Shown: positions 8,391 to 17,113, counted from the first letter of the stretch. The stretch: 64,000 nucleotides of DNA from Streptococcus bovimastitidis (GCF_001885095.1 NZ_LZDD01000001.1:992001-1056000), one strand, 5' to 3'. Made by a program: numbers and translations. Notes: generated from the letters alone by a model not told the origin.

Positions 8391-9262
8391 GATAACACCA
8401 TAAATTCTAATGTATTTTGAAAAGAAACATTACTTTGCCACATTTGTCTAGCCAAAAAGAGTCTATCTAAATAATGCAAGGCTCTATCTTGACCATGCTC
8501 AGCAGCTAGGTAATAAGTTAAGAGTTTTAAAATGACGTCTTGTTCTTTCTTCTCGGGTGCAATGCTGACCAGTCGACTAACTTCTAAATAGGCCTGGTCC
8601 TGGTTTTTTAATAAATGACCAATAAAGCGTTGGCAAATGGTCATCCACTCTAACAATTTTGGATCTTTGAGGAGCCCTTCAAGGTCACTTGGATTTTTAG
8701 CTAATTTTGCTAACATATCTGCCTGACTTTTTAAGGAACCGGCTTCCTGAGCCTGTTGCGATAAAAGGGCTTCATTTTTGGGGAAATAGAAAATTTGCGT
8801 CCGACTCTTGATCGTTGGTAAAACCAAATTTTCATCATTGGTTAGCAAAAAGATGTATGAATCGCTTTGTGGCTCCTCAATATATTTTAAGAGGGCATTT
8901 GCTGCATTAACATGCATTTTTTCACTGTCCTTGATAATGAAGACTTGCTTTTCACTCTCATATCCCGTTCGCGAAAAGTTTTTCATCATTTCCTTAACTG
9001 CTTCTGTTTTAATGACCTGACCACTAGGTTCCAATAAGGTCACATCAGAAAATTCCCTCGCTGCAATTAACTGACAGGAGCGACAGTGCCCACATGGCAG
9101 TCCCGCTTGGGTCTCTTGACAAAATACTGCTTGAGCTAGATAAAGGGCCATATCCAAATTAGCGAAATCACCGACAAAAAGATAGGCATGATTGAGGCGT
9201 TTTTTAGCAAGAATTTGAGTAAAAGAGGCAAAAGCCTGGGGTGCTAATTGTTCAACAGTCAT
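8387..9262 (-). CDS. holB: DNA polymerase III subunit delta'
   Basis: The 291-residue clamp-loader subunit has an N-terminal AAA-like domain with HAYLFVGDF in place of a working Walker A, a zinc module with four cysteines (CQETQAGLPCGHCRSC, about 48-63), and the SRTQIF sensor region. Delta' is the stator of the complex that loads the beta clamp. GGAGG precedes the ATG, 14 bp after tmk. Its place between tmk and ricT is the usual one in Gram-positive bacteria. Confidence 0.93.
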   Translation of the reverse strand: MTVEQLAPQAFASFTQILAKKRLNHAYLFVGDFANLDMALYLAQAVFCQETQAGLPCGHCRSCQLIAAREFSDVTLLEPSGQVIKTEAVKEMMKNFSRTGYESEKQVFIIKDSEKMHVNAANALLKYIEEPQSDSYIFLLTNDENLVLPTIKSRTQIFYFPKNEALLSQQAQEAGSLKSQADMLAKLAKNPSDLEGLLKDPKLLEWMTICQRFIGHLLKNQDQAYLEVSRLVSIAPEKKEQDVILKLLTYYLAAEHGQDRALHYLDRLFLARQMWQSNVSFQNTLEFMVLS

Positions 9263-9276
9263 CCTATCCTCCTTTT

Positions 9277-9906
9277 TTATAGTTTTTCTTGGATGGTGGC
9301 AATAGCTTGCGCAATCACCTGATTCAGTGGTTTTGAAGCATCGATAGTCACAATGCGCTCAAGGTTTTCTTTGGCTAACTGTAAATAACCATTGCGAACC
9401 TGATAATGCATATCGACTTTTTCTAAATCTAAACGGTTAACTTCCCGGTCTTTATTTTGAGCTATTCGTGCTAAGCCAACCTCAGCCGTAACATCAAAAT
9501 ATAGGGTTAAATCTGGTTTAAGACCATCTGTAGCAAAGTCATTTAACCATTGAATATCCATCTTTTCAAGGCCACGACCACTTCCTTGGTAGGCAACAGA
9601 GCTATCAATGAAGCGATCAACAAGAACAATCTTTCCTGCTTCTAAAGCTGGTAGGACTTTTTCCACCAAATGTTGGCGTCTAGCTGCGATATAAAGTAAG
9701 AGTTCTGTTTTAGCATCCATAGCCGTATTATTGACATCCAAAATGACTTCCCTGATGCTTTCGGCGATGGCTACTCCACCTGGTTCCCGAGTCGTCATAA
9801 TATCCTGATAACCGGCTTTTTCTAATAATGGAATGATAGCTTCAAGAACAGTTGTCTTTCCAGCGCCGTCTGGACCTTCGAATGTGATTAATTTACCTTT
9901 TGACAT
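9277..9906 (-). CDS. tmk: Thymidylate kinase
   Basis: The 209-residue kinase phosphorylates dTMP to dTDP with ATP. It shows Walker [10 protein letters not shown] (about 11-19), the TREPGG substrate motif and the [16 protein letters not shown] motif. It is the first gene of the operon. An extended -10 TGGTAAAAT lies about 30 nt upstream, directly after the acuB terminator, and AAAGGA precedes the ATG. Confidence 0.96.
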   Translation of the reverse strand: MSKGKLITFEGPDGAGKTTVLEAIIPLLEKAGYQDIMTTREPGGVAIAESIREVILDVNNTAMDAKTELLLYIAARRQHLVEKVLPALEAGKIVLVDRFIDSSVAYQGSGRGLEKMDIQWLNDFATDGLKPDLTLYFDVTAEVGLARIAQNKDREVNRLDLEKVDMHYQVRNGYLQLAKENLERIVTIDASKPLNQVIAQAIATIQEKL

Positions 9907-9953
9907 ATAGATTCCTTTAATTTTAATTATTACTATTTTACCAAAATTTAGCT

Positions 9954-9983
9954 AAAAAAAATACTGCCTTTGGAAAAGGCAGT
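9954..9983 (-). terminator. Terminator of acuB
   Basis: Arms ACTGCCTTT (9963-9971) and AAAGGCAGT (9975-9983) are followed on the minus strand by eight U residues. Confidence 0.88.
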
Positions 9984-9990
9984 GAAATCT

Positions 9991-10653
9991 TTAGTTAAGG
10001 TCAGCTTTTATCTCTGTTGGAGTTACAGAAATAATGGTTACTCCTGTATCAGCTAAGGCTTGACTAAGACTTGCTTGGTCACATTGGCCGTCGATTTGAA
10101 TTTCCACAATTGTTTTGCCAGTCGCACGGCTATCCGCAACAATGCGACCGATATTGAGTTTAGCTTTAGAAATGGATTCTGAAACTTTAGCTAAGATCCC
10201 AACTTTATTATCAGCCTCTAATACGATTCGAGTACCTTGCATTCCATAACCTGAAACATGTAAAAAAGCCTTAAAAACATCTCGGTCGGTAATGATACCA
10301 CAGAGTTTTTCCTCATGCATAACTGGAAGGACACCAATTTTATGCTCCAACATCAGATAGATGGCATCTTCTAAACTGGCATCTGGACCAATAGTGATGA
10401 CCTTTTTCAGCATAATATCTTTGATTTTGGTTTTATTGAGCAAGTAGTTCATTTCATAAATGGAGAGACTGGTTGCTTTTGATGGGGTTGCGTCAGCCAT
10501 GGTTCCAGCCGTTACCAGACCAACCAATTTGCCATTATACAGGACTGGAAGACGGCGAACGTCTTGATCGCGCATAATATCTGCTGCTTGGGCAACACGT
10601 GTTTCAGGGGTAATAGTAATGACATCCTTGGTCATATAATCTTTGACAGCCAT
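9991..10653 (-). CDS. acuB: CBS-pair and ACT-domain protein, AcuB-like
   Basis: The 220-residue protein has two CBS repeats (about 7-60 and 75-130) and a C-terminal ACT domain (about 140-212), like Bacillus AcuB. CBS pairs bind adenine nucleotides and ACT domains bind amino acids, so it may sense energy or branched-chain amino acids. It follows livF by 58 bp with no terminator between, so it joins the liv operon, though a TATACT (10683-10688) may give it its own promoter. GAGGAAG precedes the ATG. Its exact function is not known. Confidence 0.85.
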   Translation of the reverse strand: MAVKDYMTKDVITITPETRVAQAADIMRDQDVRRLPVLYNGKLVGLVTAGTMADATPSKATSLSIYEMNYLLNKTKIKDIMLKKVITIGPDASLEDAIYLMLEHKIGVLPVMHEEKLCGIITDRDVFKAFLHVSGYGMQGTRIVLEADNKVGILAKVSESISKAKLNIGRIVADSRATGKTIVEIQIDGQCDQASLSQALADTGVTIISVTPTEIKADLN

Positions 10654-10711
10654 AAGACTTCCTCATTTCTTTTTCTAAAAATAGTATAGCACTCTTTCAA
10701 TGACTTAGAGC

Positions 10712-11422
10712 CTAGCCACCTAAATAAGCTTTCTTGACTTGATCTGATTCTAAAAGTTCAGTTCCCTTACCTGATAATACCAGCTTGCCAGTTTCTAAAA
10801 CGTAGGCACGATCGGCTATGGATAAGGCCTTATTGGCATTTTGCTCGATTAACAAGACAGTCATCCCCTGTTTTTGGATATCCTTAATAATAGAGAAAAT
10901 TTCATTGATAAAGATTGGAGCCAGACCCATTGATGGTTCATCTAAGAGCAATAATTTAGGTTTGCTCATTAAAGCTCTTCCCATGGCTAACATTTGTTGC
11001 TCACCACCTGACAGAGTGGCAGCATCTTGGTTTTTACGTTCTTCTAAACGTGGAAATCGGTCGAAAATCATTTTTAAGTTTTCTTGATTTTCTGCCTTAT
11101 CTTTCATCAGAAAGGCTCCCATTTCTAAGTTTTCCATAACGGTCAAGCCAGAAAAAACATGACGTCCTTCTGGTACTTGTGATAAACCTAAAGAAACAAT
11201 TTTCCGAGCAGCTGTTTTATGAATATCTTGACCTAGAAAAGAGATACTCCCTTGGCTTGGTCTCACAAGTCCCGAAATGGAACGCAGGATTGAGGTTTTA
11301 CCGGCTCCATTAGCACCGATAAGGGTAACAACTTCACCTTTTTCAACTGTGAAGGAAATATCTTTGACAGCTTCAATAGCGCCATAGTTAATAGATAAAT
11401 GGTCAACTGATAACATTGGCAT
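10712..11422 (-). CDS. livF: Branched-chain amino acid ABC transporter ATPase LivF
   Basis: The 236-residue ATPase has Walker A GANGAGKTS, signature LSGGEQQ and Walker B LLLLDEPS, and matches LivF, one of two ATPases powering uptake of Leu/Ile/Val. Its start codon overlaps the livG stop by one base (TAATG), so translation is probably coupled. Confidence 0.94.
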   Translation of the reverse strand: MPMLSVDHLSINYGAIEAVKDISFTVEKGEVVTLIGANGAGKTSILRSISGLVRPSQGSISFLGQDIHKTAARKIVSLGLSQVPEGRHVFSGLTVMENLEMGAFLMKDKAENQENLKMIFDRFPRLEERKNQDAATLSGGEQQMLAMGRALMSKPKLLLLDEPSMGLAPIFINEIFSIIKDIQKQGMTVLLIEQNANKALSIADRAYVLETGKLVLSGKGTELLESDQVKKAYLGG

Positions 11423-12186
11423 TAGAGTTCTCCTCCCAAGTAGGCTTCAATAACCCGCTTATTATTTTTGATTTCTTTTGGTGTCCCATGGGCGATTAGA
11501 CGGCCGTATTCTAAAACATAGATTCGTTCCGTCACTTCCATAACTAAAGACATATCATGTTCAATTAAAATGATGGTCATGCCAAAGTCATTTTTGATTT
11601 GACGAATTAGAGCGGTTAAATCTGCTGTTTCCTGTGGGTTCATGCCTGCTGCTGGTTCATCCAAAAAGAGAATTTTAGGCTTTGTAGCAAGTGCACGAAC
11701 GATTTCCAAACGTCTTTGTTGCCCATAAGGAAGATTCCGCGCTAACGTTTCTGCCTCTTGGTCTAGGTTGAAGATGGCTAATAAGTTCAATGCTTTTTCT
11801 TTTAGCTCCGCCTCTTTTTGATAGAAACTTGGTAAGCGTAAGAGACTTGCAAAGAGGTTACTTTTTTCTTGATTGGCTAAGCCGATTAAGACATTATCTA
11901 AAACAGTCATATCCTTGAATAAACGGATATTTTGAAAGGTTCTCGATAAGCCTAAAGAGGCAATTTTATAAGGTGTTTTACCATTGAGGACTGTCCCATC
12001 AAGTGTAACGGTTCCCTCACTAGGAACATAGACTCCGGTTAAAAGGTTGAACAAAGTGGTTTTACCAGCGCCATTTGGTCCGATTAGGCCAACTAATTCA
12101 CCTTCATGTAGTTCCATGGTGACATCGCCAACAGCTGTCAGCCCACCAAAATGTTTGCTTAAATGTGATACTTCAAGAAGTGCCAT
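11422..12186 (-). CDS. livG: Branched-chain amino acid ABC transporter ATPase LivG
   Basis: The 254-residue ATPase has Walker A GPNGAGKTT, the variant signature LPYGQQRR typical of LivG, and Walker B ILFLDEPAAG followed by MNPQET. It directly abuts livM and overlaps livF by one base. The LivG/LivF heterodimer drives the LivH/LivM channel. Confidence 0.94.
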   Translation of the reverse strand: MALLEVSHLSKHFGGLTAVGDVTMELHEGELVGLIGPNGAGKTTLFNLLTGVYVPSEGTVTLDGTVLNGKTPYKIASLGLSRTFQNIRLFKDMTVLDNVLIGLANQEKSNLFASLLRLPSFYQKEAELKEKALNLLAIFNLDQEAETLARNLPYGQQRRLEIVRALATKPKILFLDEPAAGMNPQETADLTALIRQIKNDFGMTIILIEHDMSLVMEVTERIYVLEYGRLIAHGTPKEIKNNKRVIEAYLGGEL

Positions 12187-13137
12187 TTACTTGCCCTCCT
12201 TTTGCTTATTAAAGAATGCTGACAATTTCAATTCTTTGGTCCCTAGGAGTCCACCTGGTCTAAAGACCATTACCAAGATGAGAGCTAAAGAATAGATGAT
12301 CATCCGAATATCGGACAAACTTTGCAAATACATATTTAAGGCACCAAGGACGATAGCCGCCACAATGGTTCCAGTCATTGAACCCAGTCCACCTAATACT
12401 GCAATAATTAAGTAATCAATAGACCGCATAATAGTAAAGTCTTTGGGAACTACTGTCCCAATGTAACCAACATAGAGAGAACCGGCAATACTTGCTGTCA
12501 TAGCAGCCAAAGCGAAAGTCATGACTTTAATCTTTGTTGTGTTTACACCCATTGACTCTGCTGCAATTTCATCCTCACGAATGGAAATGACTTGCCGTCC
12601 AGTTGAAGATCTTAAAAAGTTAAGCATTAAAAGTGCAATTAAGACCACAAAGATAAAAACAACTGGCCATGTTGTATAGCGGAGAATTCCCGTTAGACCA
12701 GCAGCACCGTTAGTCACTTCGCCACCATTAACAATGGCAATCCGAATAATTTCCGCAACACCCAGTGTCGCAATAGCAAGGTAATCCCCTTTCAAGCGAA
12801 GAGTCGGAAAACCAACAAGAACGGCGATTAAACCGGCAACTAAAACTCCTAATAACATGGAGATATAAAAACCGACATAAGTTGGCATATAATTTGTAAA
12901 AATGGCTGTTGCATAGGCACCGATGGCCATAAAACCAGCTTGACCAAGTGGAAATTGACCTGAATAACCGAGAACCAAATTGGTACCCATGGCCATAATG
13001 ATTGATATTCCAATACCCATCAAGATTTGCACATAATAAGGTCCCAAAATACTGCTACCGATTAAGAAAGAGAGGACGATAAAGGTTAGCACAATAATGG
13101 CAAACCAAGCAGTTATGGATTTGATATTTTTTGTCAT
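12187..13137 (-). CDS. livM: Branched-chain amino acid ABC permease LivM
   Basis: The 316-residue permease has about nine hydrophobic helices. The LGYSGQFPLGQAGFMAIGAY and GVNTTKIKVMTFALAAM stretches are the EAA-like loops that contact the ATPases. It starts 2 bp after livH and ends next to livG. Confidence 0.93.
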   Translation of the reverse strand: MTKNIKSITAWFAIIVLTFIVLSFLIGSSILGPYYVQILMGIGISIIMAMGTNLVLGYSGQFPLGQAGFMAIGAYATAIFTNYMPTYVGFYISMLLGVLVAGLIAVLVGFPTLRLKGDYLAIATLGVAEIIRIAIVNGGEVTNGAAGLTGILRYTTWPVVFIFVVLIALLMLNFLRSSTGRQVISIREDEIAAESMGVNTTKIKVMTFALAAMTASIAGSLYVGYIGTVVPKDFTIMRSIDYLIIAVLGGLGSMTGTIVAAIVLGALNMYLQSLSDIRMIIYSLALILVMVFRPGGLLGTKELKLSAFFNKQKEGK

Positions 13138-13139
13138 CC

Positions 13140-14009
13140 TTACACCTTTTCCTTAATATTTTTGCCTAAAAGCCCTGCAGGTCTTATTAATAAAATGATG
13201 ATTAAGACTGCATAAACAATGGCGTCACGGTAACTAGAGAAGCCAAGAGTAACCGAAATAGTTTCAATAAGACCTATCATGAAGCCACCTAGGGCAGCAC
13301 CAGGGATAATCCCAATTCCACCCAGAACCGCTGCGACGAAGGCTTTGATCCCTGGTGTCATTCCCATCAATGGGTTTATTGAGTTGTAATATAAACCAAT
13401 TAGGACACCCGCAGCTCCAGCTAAAGCAGAGCCTAAAGCAAAGGTGAAGCTAATGGTTGAATTCACGTTGATCCCCATCAGTTGGGCAGCATCACTATCG
13501 ACAGAGACTGCCCTCATGGCCTTGCCCATTTTGGTTTGTTTAACTATGAATTGCAAGCCTAACATTAGCATTAGCGATACAAACAAGATAATCAGCTGAA
13601 CGTTACTAATGCTAACTGGTCCCAGTGTGTATTTGACCGTTTTTAGTGCTTGTGGAAAGGCCCTAGCCTCTGCTCCCACTAGATAAACCATTCCGTATTC
13701 TAGGAGGAAGGAAACGCCGATGGCGGTAATTAGCGCAGCGATTCTCGTTGAGTTACGCAAAGGGCGATAAGCCAAGAATTCAATCAACATGCCCAGACAA
13801 GCTGTAATCAGCATGGTCAACAAGAGGGCCACAAAGATATTGAGGTGGAAATGATTAATGAGGAAGTAGCCAATAAAGGCTCCCATCATAAAGAGATCCC
13901 CATGGGCAAAGTTAATTAATTTAATGATGCCGTAGACCATGGTGTAACCCAGGGCCAAAAGGGCATAGACACTGCCCAAAATCAGGCCATTGACAAGTTG
14001 TTGTAGCAT
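13140..14009 (-). CDS. livH: Branched-chain amino acid ABC permease LivH
   Basis: The 289-residue permease has about eight hydrophobic helices, with YGIIKLINFAHGDLFMMGAF near the N-terminus and the GINVNSTISFTFALGSALAG ATPase-contact loop in the middle. It pairs with LivM to form the membrane channel. The gap to livJ is 28 bp. Confidence 0.93.
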   Translation of the reverse strand: MLQQLVNGLILGSVYALLALGYTMVYGIIKLINFAHGDLFMMGAFIGYFLINHFHLNIFVALLLTMLITACLGMLIEFLAYRPLRNSTRIAALITAIGVSFLLEYGMVYLVGAEARAFPQALKTVKYTLGPVSISNVQLIILFVSLMLMLGLQFIVKQTKMGKAMRAVSVDSDAAQLMGINVNSTISFTFALGSALAGAAGVLIGLYYNSINPLMGMTPGIKAFVAAVLGGIGIIPGAALGGFMIGLIETISVTLGFSSYRDAIVYAVLIIILLIRPAGLLGKNIKEKV

Positions 14010-14037
14010 TTATCTACCCATCTTTCTTCTTATACTT

Positions 14038-15210
14038 TTACTCAGCAGCAATAACAGTGGTTGAGCTTTCTTTTCCTTTTGTCAATCCGATAACGGTGAC
14101 AGATTTAATCGGATTGTGCTTCTTATCGACCGACATGGTTCCTGTCACCCCTTCAAAATTTTGCAATTTGGCAATCCCTTTGGAGATGTCTTTAGAACTT
14201 TTGGCGTCTTTTGCAGCTTCCGCTGCCATATAGACAGAATCGTAAGCTAGGGCTGCGAACATCGAAGGTTCTTGCCCGTAACGCCTTTTATAATGTTTAG
14301 CGAAGGCGGCTGCTTTTTTAGAAATGGATTCTGAGTAGCCTGAGAGATAGTAGACATTAGTGACGTTGTCTTTACCGCCCAGTTCCACCAGTTTAGCGTC
14401 CGCAAAACCATCAGGACCGACGATTGGTACTGTTATTCCCATCTCACGCGCCTGCTTAATAATGGTTCCTGTTTCCTGGTAATAGCCCGGCATAATAATG
14501 GTGTCAAAGTTTTGATTTTTGATTTTGGTTAAGGCTGACTGGAAGTCTGTATCCCCTGATTGATAGGTTGATTCAGAAATAATTTTTCCTTGATAAACTT
14601 TCTTAAAGCGTTTAGCAATCCCTTTAGCATAATCACTTGAATTATCATAAAAGAGGGCCACTTTTTTAGATTTTAAATGATCTGTCGCAAATTTAGATAG
14701 GACATCCCCTTGATAGGAATCAATAAAAGTTGCCCGGTAGATGTAGTCATACGTTTTTCCATCTTTTGCAATAGTCAAGTCATCTTGTGTCCCAGAAGGC
14801 GTAATTAGAGGTACTGCTGCGGCTGTTGCATTTGGTGATGCTGCGGCTGCAGCTCCTGATGTGGCTGGCCCAACAATGACATTGACATTATCCTGGGTTG
14901 CTAAACTAGTGGTTACTGTTGCGGATTCCGCATTTTCGGATTTATTATCTTTGGAAACAATTTCTAGCTTTTTACCATTGATACCACCAGCCTGATTAAT
15001 TTCCGCCACGGCCATCTTAGCACCAACTTTTTCTGCTGAGCCATATGCCGAAACCGGACCTGTTAATTCTAAATTTAAGCCAATTTTAATGGTTTTTCCA
15101 ATTTTTGTTCCCTTGGCATTTGATGTACTACTTGGAGGCGCCGCATCACAAGCTGTCAAGGCAAGAAGGGCTAAGCAGCTAAGAGTTATCGCAAGAATTT
15201 TCTTTGACAT
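14038..15210 (-). CDS. livJ: Branched-chain amino acid-binding lipoprotein LivJ
   Basis: The 390-residue periplasmic-binding-fold protein is a lipoprotein, with signal MSKKILAITLSC and lipobox LTAC (Cys21). It binds Leu/Ile/Val and delivers them to LivHM. The longer frame to 15225 includes the GAGGAAA ribosome binding site of the ATG at 15210, so 15210 is preferred. It is the first gene of livJHMGF-acuB, behind a near-consensus promoter with a CodY-like box. Confidence 0.93.
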   Translation of the reverse strand: MSKKILAITLSCLALLALTACDAAPPSSTSNAKGTKIGKTIKIGLNLELTGPVSAYGSAEKVGAKMAVAEINQAGGINGKKLEIVSKDNKSENAESATVTTSLATQDNVNVIVGPATSGAAAAASPNATAAAVPLITPSGTQDDLTIAKDGKTYDYIYRATFIDSYQGDVLSKFATDHLKSKKVALFYDNSSDYAKGIAKRFKKVYQGKIISESTYQSGDTDFQSALTKIKNQNFDTIIMPGYYQETGTIIKQAREMGITVPIVGPDGFADAKLVELGGKDNVTNVYYLSGYSESISKKAAAFAKHYKRRYGQEPSMFAALAYDSVYMAAEAAKDAKSSKDISKGIAKLQNFEGVTGTMSVDKKHNPIKSVTVIGLTKGKESSTTVIAAE

Positions 15211-15249
15211 ATCGCATTTCCTCATACAGTCTAAAATAATATGTATCTA

Positions 15250-15278
15250 AGAATACAGAATTATCAGAAAATTGTCAA
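15250..15278 (-). promoter_or_regulatory. liv operon promoter with CodY box
   Basis: On the minus strand, -35 TTGACA (15273-15278) and -10 TATTCT (15250-15255) are 17 bp apart. The spacer holds AATTATCAGAAAATT (15259-15273, plus strand), which matches CodY consensus AATTTTCWGAAAATT at 14 of 15 positions. Binding here would block the promoter when branched-chain amino acids are plentiful. Confidence 0.75.
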
Positions 15279-15313
15279 TAGTTCAAACTTAATTTCTTCA
15301 AAAAAAACATTAA

Positions 15314-15350
15314 GAAAAAAAGAAACTAGGAGATTGAATTCCTAGTTTCT
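15314..15350 (-). terminator. Terminator of ylbF-ylbG
   Basis: Arms AGAAACTAGGA (15321-15331) and TCCTAGTTTCT (15340-15350) are followed on the minus strand by a U-run. Confidence 0.88.
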
Positions 15351-15360
15351 ACATTCCTAT

Positions 15361-15630
15361 TTATTCCGCAACTACTTCTTCTTGACGATGTAAATTACCG
15401 ACAAAATTATGATCTAACGCTTCAAATTCAGATACAATCACTTCTTTGACAAACTTAAATTTACTAATTTCTTTAACTTTTTCTTGAACGTCTTCATCAT
15501 TGACATATAAAACGAGATATCGTGATTTTTTCGAATGGTAATGAAGGTCACCAAACTTTAGTACTTTTCGTGCATCACGGTTGTAATATAAATAGACAAT
15601 TATTCCAACTCTTTTTTGTCGTTCAAACAT
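15361..15630 (-). CDS. YlbG family protein (DUF2129)
   Basis: The 89-residue protein matches the YlbG/UPF0298 family, with the N-terminal QKRVGIIVYLYYNRDARKVL and the LHYHSKKSRYLVLYVN segment. Its function is unknown. It overlaps the ylbF-type gene by 31 bp, so the two are translated together, with AAAGGATATAGC before the ATG. The pairing is common in Firmicutes. Confidence 0.9.
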   Translation of the reverse strand: MFERQKRVGIIVYLYYNRDARKVLKFGDLHYHSKKSRYLVLYVNDEDVQEKVKEISKFKFVKEVIVSEFEALDHNFVGNLHRQEEVVAE

Positions 15631-16076
15631 GCTATATCCTTTTCTTTAATATTTTGATAAATACCACGTGAGACTTTTTCGTGTCGGGTAGCTAAGGGCA
15701 GACCACTATCAACATAAATGGTTTCCGATACTTGATGGGCAACCTGATTAGTGATGCTCGCTAAAACAGCCTGCAAATCAACTTCTGCAAGTCTTAAAGC
15801 AACCACAAGTGGGTTTAAATCAAGCTCTCTTTTTTTAGCTAGAAGTAGTTTTTTTAGCATCTTACTTTCAGGTCGATAAGAGGCATATTTATCCTGATCT
15901 GAAAACTCTCTCACTAAAATTTGAAAGGAACCAATTTCTCTTTGGAGATCTGGGTCATTTGTAAAATGTCTTTTAACCTCAAGATAGCTTTGAAACTCCC
16001 CCGTTTTCTTTATATCTTCTACCAATCTATCAATAGCATCATCGATAACTAGAAGATCTTGGTTAATGACTAACAT
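15600..16076 (-). CDS. YlbF/YmcA family protein
   Basis: The 158-residue, mostly helical protein matches the YlbF/YmcA family; in Bacillus YlbF is RicF of the Ric complex. Streptococci often have a single member, so it may be the partner of RicT encoded at 7590-8390. A -10 TATAAT lies only 6 nt upstream of the ATG and no Shine-Dalgarno sequence is present, so the mRNA may be leaderless. Confidence 0.85.
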   Translation of the reverse strand: MLVINQDLLVIDDAIDRLVEDIKKTGEFQSYLEVKRHFTNDPDLQREIGSFQILVREFSDQDKYASYRPESKMLKKLLLAKKRELDLNPLVVALRLAEVDLQAVLASITNQVAHQVSETIYVDSGLPLATRHEKVSRGIYQNIKEKDIACLNDKKELE

Positions 16077-16082
16077 AAGTCG

Positions 16083-16091
16083 ATTATACCA
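16083..16091 (-). promoter_or_regulatory. Extended -10 directly before the ylbF-type gene
   Basis: TGGTATAAT on the minus strand has its hexamer at 16083-16088. The ATG at 16076 falls where transcription should begin. Confidence 0.55.
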
Positions 16092-16149
16092 TAAATTAAG
16101 GTTTTTTAAGCAGTCAAAAGACCTTTTTCTTTAAATCTCTCTTAGAGCT

Positions 16150-16222
16150 TGAAAAAGATATCATCCCCCCAGATGATACCTCTTTTCTCTCTCCCCAAAT
16201 CATCATTTGATGTTTGGATACA
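16150..16222 (-). ncRNA. Candidate small RNA between clpP and the ylbF-type gene
   Basis: On the minus strand a -10 TATAAT (16229-16234) with TGT before it and a weak AAGACA 17 bp upstream is followed by two hairpins. The first (16195-16217) pairs CCAAA-CATC with GATG-TTTGG. The second (16157-16180) pairs GGTATCATC with GATGATATC and is followed by five U residues. A purine-rich linker joins them. About 70 nt would be made. The clpP terminator lies upstream and the ylbF-type gene has its own -10, so the unit stands alone. No known RNA family is recognised. Confidence 0.4.
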
Positions 16223-16328
16223 ATTATTATTATAACATATGTTGAATATTTTGTCTTTTTAAGGTTTTAATATAAAGCCTGACTTATAGGGTTTTTCACC
16301 AATACGAAAGAATATGTTACATTTATGT

Positions 16329-16358
16329 TAAAAAACACTGAAAAGCAATTTCAGTGTT
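16329..16358 (-). terminator. Terminator of clpP
   Basis: Arms AACACTGAAA (16334-16343) and TTTCAGTGTT (16349-16358) are followed on the minus strand by a U-run. Confidence 0.85.
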
Positions 16359-16365
16359 TAAAGGT

Positions 16366-16956
16366 CTATTTTAATTCATTGTTTTCCATGATTTCATCGA
16401 TGAAGCCATATTCAAGTGTTTCTTTAGCATCCATCCAGTAATCACGTTCAGCGTCTTTATGAATTTGTTTGATGGTCTTACCTGAGTTATCAGCTAAGAT
16501 TTTTTCTAAGCGTTTACGTGTTTTAAGCAATTGTTCTGCAACAATAGCCATATCTGTTTGTTGTGTACCGCTTCCAGCACCACCCATAGGTTGGTGAATC
16601 AAGTATTCAGCATTTGGTAACATGAATCGTTTGCCTTTTGTTCCAGATGAGGCAATGATAGTACCCATTGATGCTGCCATCCCCATAACGATGGTTTGGA
16701 CATCAGACTTGATAAAGTTCATGGTATCAACAATTGCTAAACCAGCTGAAACCGAACCACCAGGTGTATTAACATAAAGATAAATATCTTTGGTATTATC
16801 TTGAGCATCAAGGAATAATAATTGGGCAATAATAGAATTGGCCATATTGTCTTCCACTGGACCAGTCAACATAATAATACGATCTTTTAATAAGCGTGAA
16901 TAAATGTCATATGAGCGTTCACCACGACTTGTTTGTTCAATAACTACAGGAATCAT
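16366..16956 (-). CDS. clpP: ATP-dependent Clp protease proteolytic subunit
   Basis: This 196-residue serine peptidase forms the double-ring core that degrades unfolded and regulatory proteins fed by Clp ATPases. The catalytic triad is visible as Ser96 (GMAASMG), His121 (LIHQP) and Asp172 (ERDYW). It is monocistronic, flanked by its own terminator and a promoter bearing a perfect CtsR heptad repeat. GGAG precedes the ATG. Confidence 0.97.
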   Translation of the reverse strand: MIPVVIEQTSRGERSYDIYSRLLKDRIIMLTGPVEDNMANSIIAQLLFLDAQDNTKDIYLYVNTPGGSVSAGLAIVDTMNFIKSDVQTIVMGMAASMGTIIASSGTKGKRFMLPNAEYLIHQPMGGAGSGTQQTDMAIVAEQLLKTRKRLEKILADNSGKTIKQIHKDAERDYWMDAKETLEYGFIDEIMENNELK

Positions 16957-17023
16957 AAACTTCTCCTATCTAAAACTCTTTGAGGGCACTTCTCCCACAA
17001 ATCTATTTTTTATGACTGACCTT

Positions 17024-17053
17024 ATTATAATCTTTTGGTCAAATTAGGTCAAA
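17024..17053 (-). promoter_or_regulatory. clpP promoter with CtsR box
   Basis: On the minus strand, -35 TTGACC (17047-17052) and -10 TATAAT (17024-17029) are 17 bp apart. The plus strand reads GGTCAAATTAGGTCAAA (17037-17053), a perfect heptad direct repeat with 3-bp gap, the operator of the class III heat-shock repressor CtsR. It overlaps the -35 and spacer. Confidence 0.9.
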
Positions 17054-17068
17054 TAATAAACATAGCTT

Positions 17069-17100
17069 TTAAAAAACTTTCTAGACAAACTAGAAAGCTT
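17069..17100 (-). terminator. Terminator of upp
   Basis: Arms CTTTCTAG (17077-17084) and CTAGAAAG (17090-17097) are followed on the minus strand by a U-run. Confidence 0.85.
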
Positions 17101-17113
17101 TTTCGATCATTTT

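Noticed and set aside
15600..15630. Possible frameshift joining ylbF and ylbG
   Set aside because: The overlap is a normal gene junction, with a separate ribosome binding site for ylbG, and the families are distinct.
16083..16130. CiaR direct repeat (TTTAAG-n5-TTTAAG) near the ylbF-type gene
   Set aside because: The two TTAAG-like copies have the wrong spacing and no promoter follows on that strand, so the nearby small RNA is not assigned to the CiaR family.
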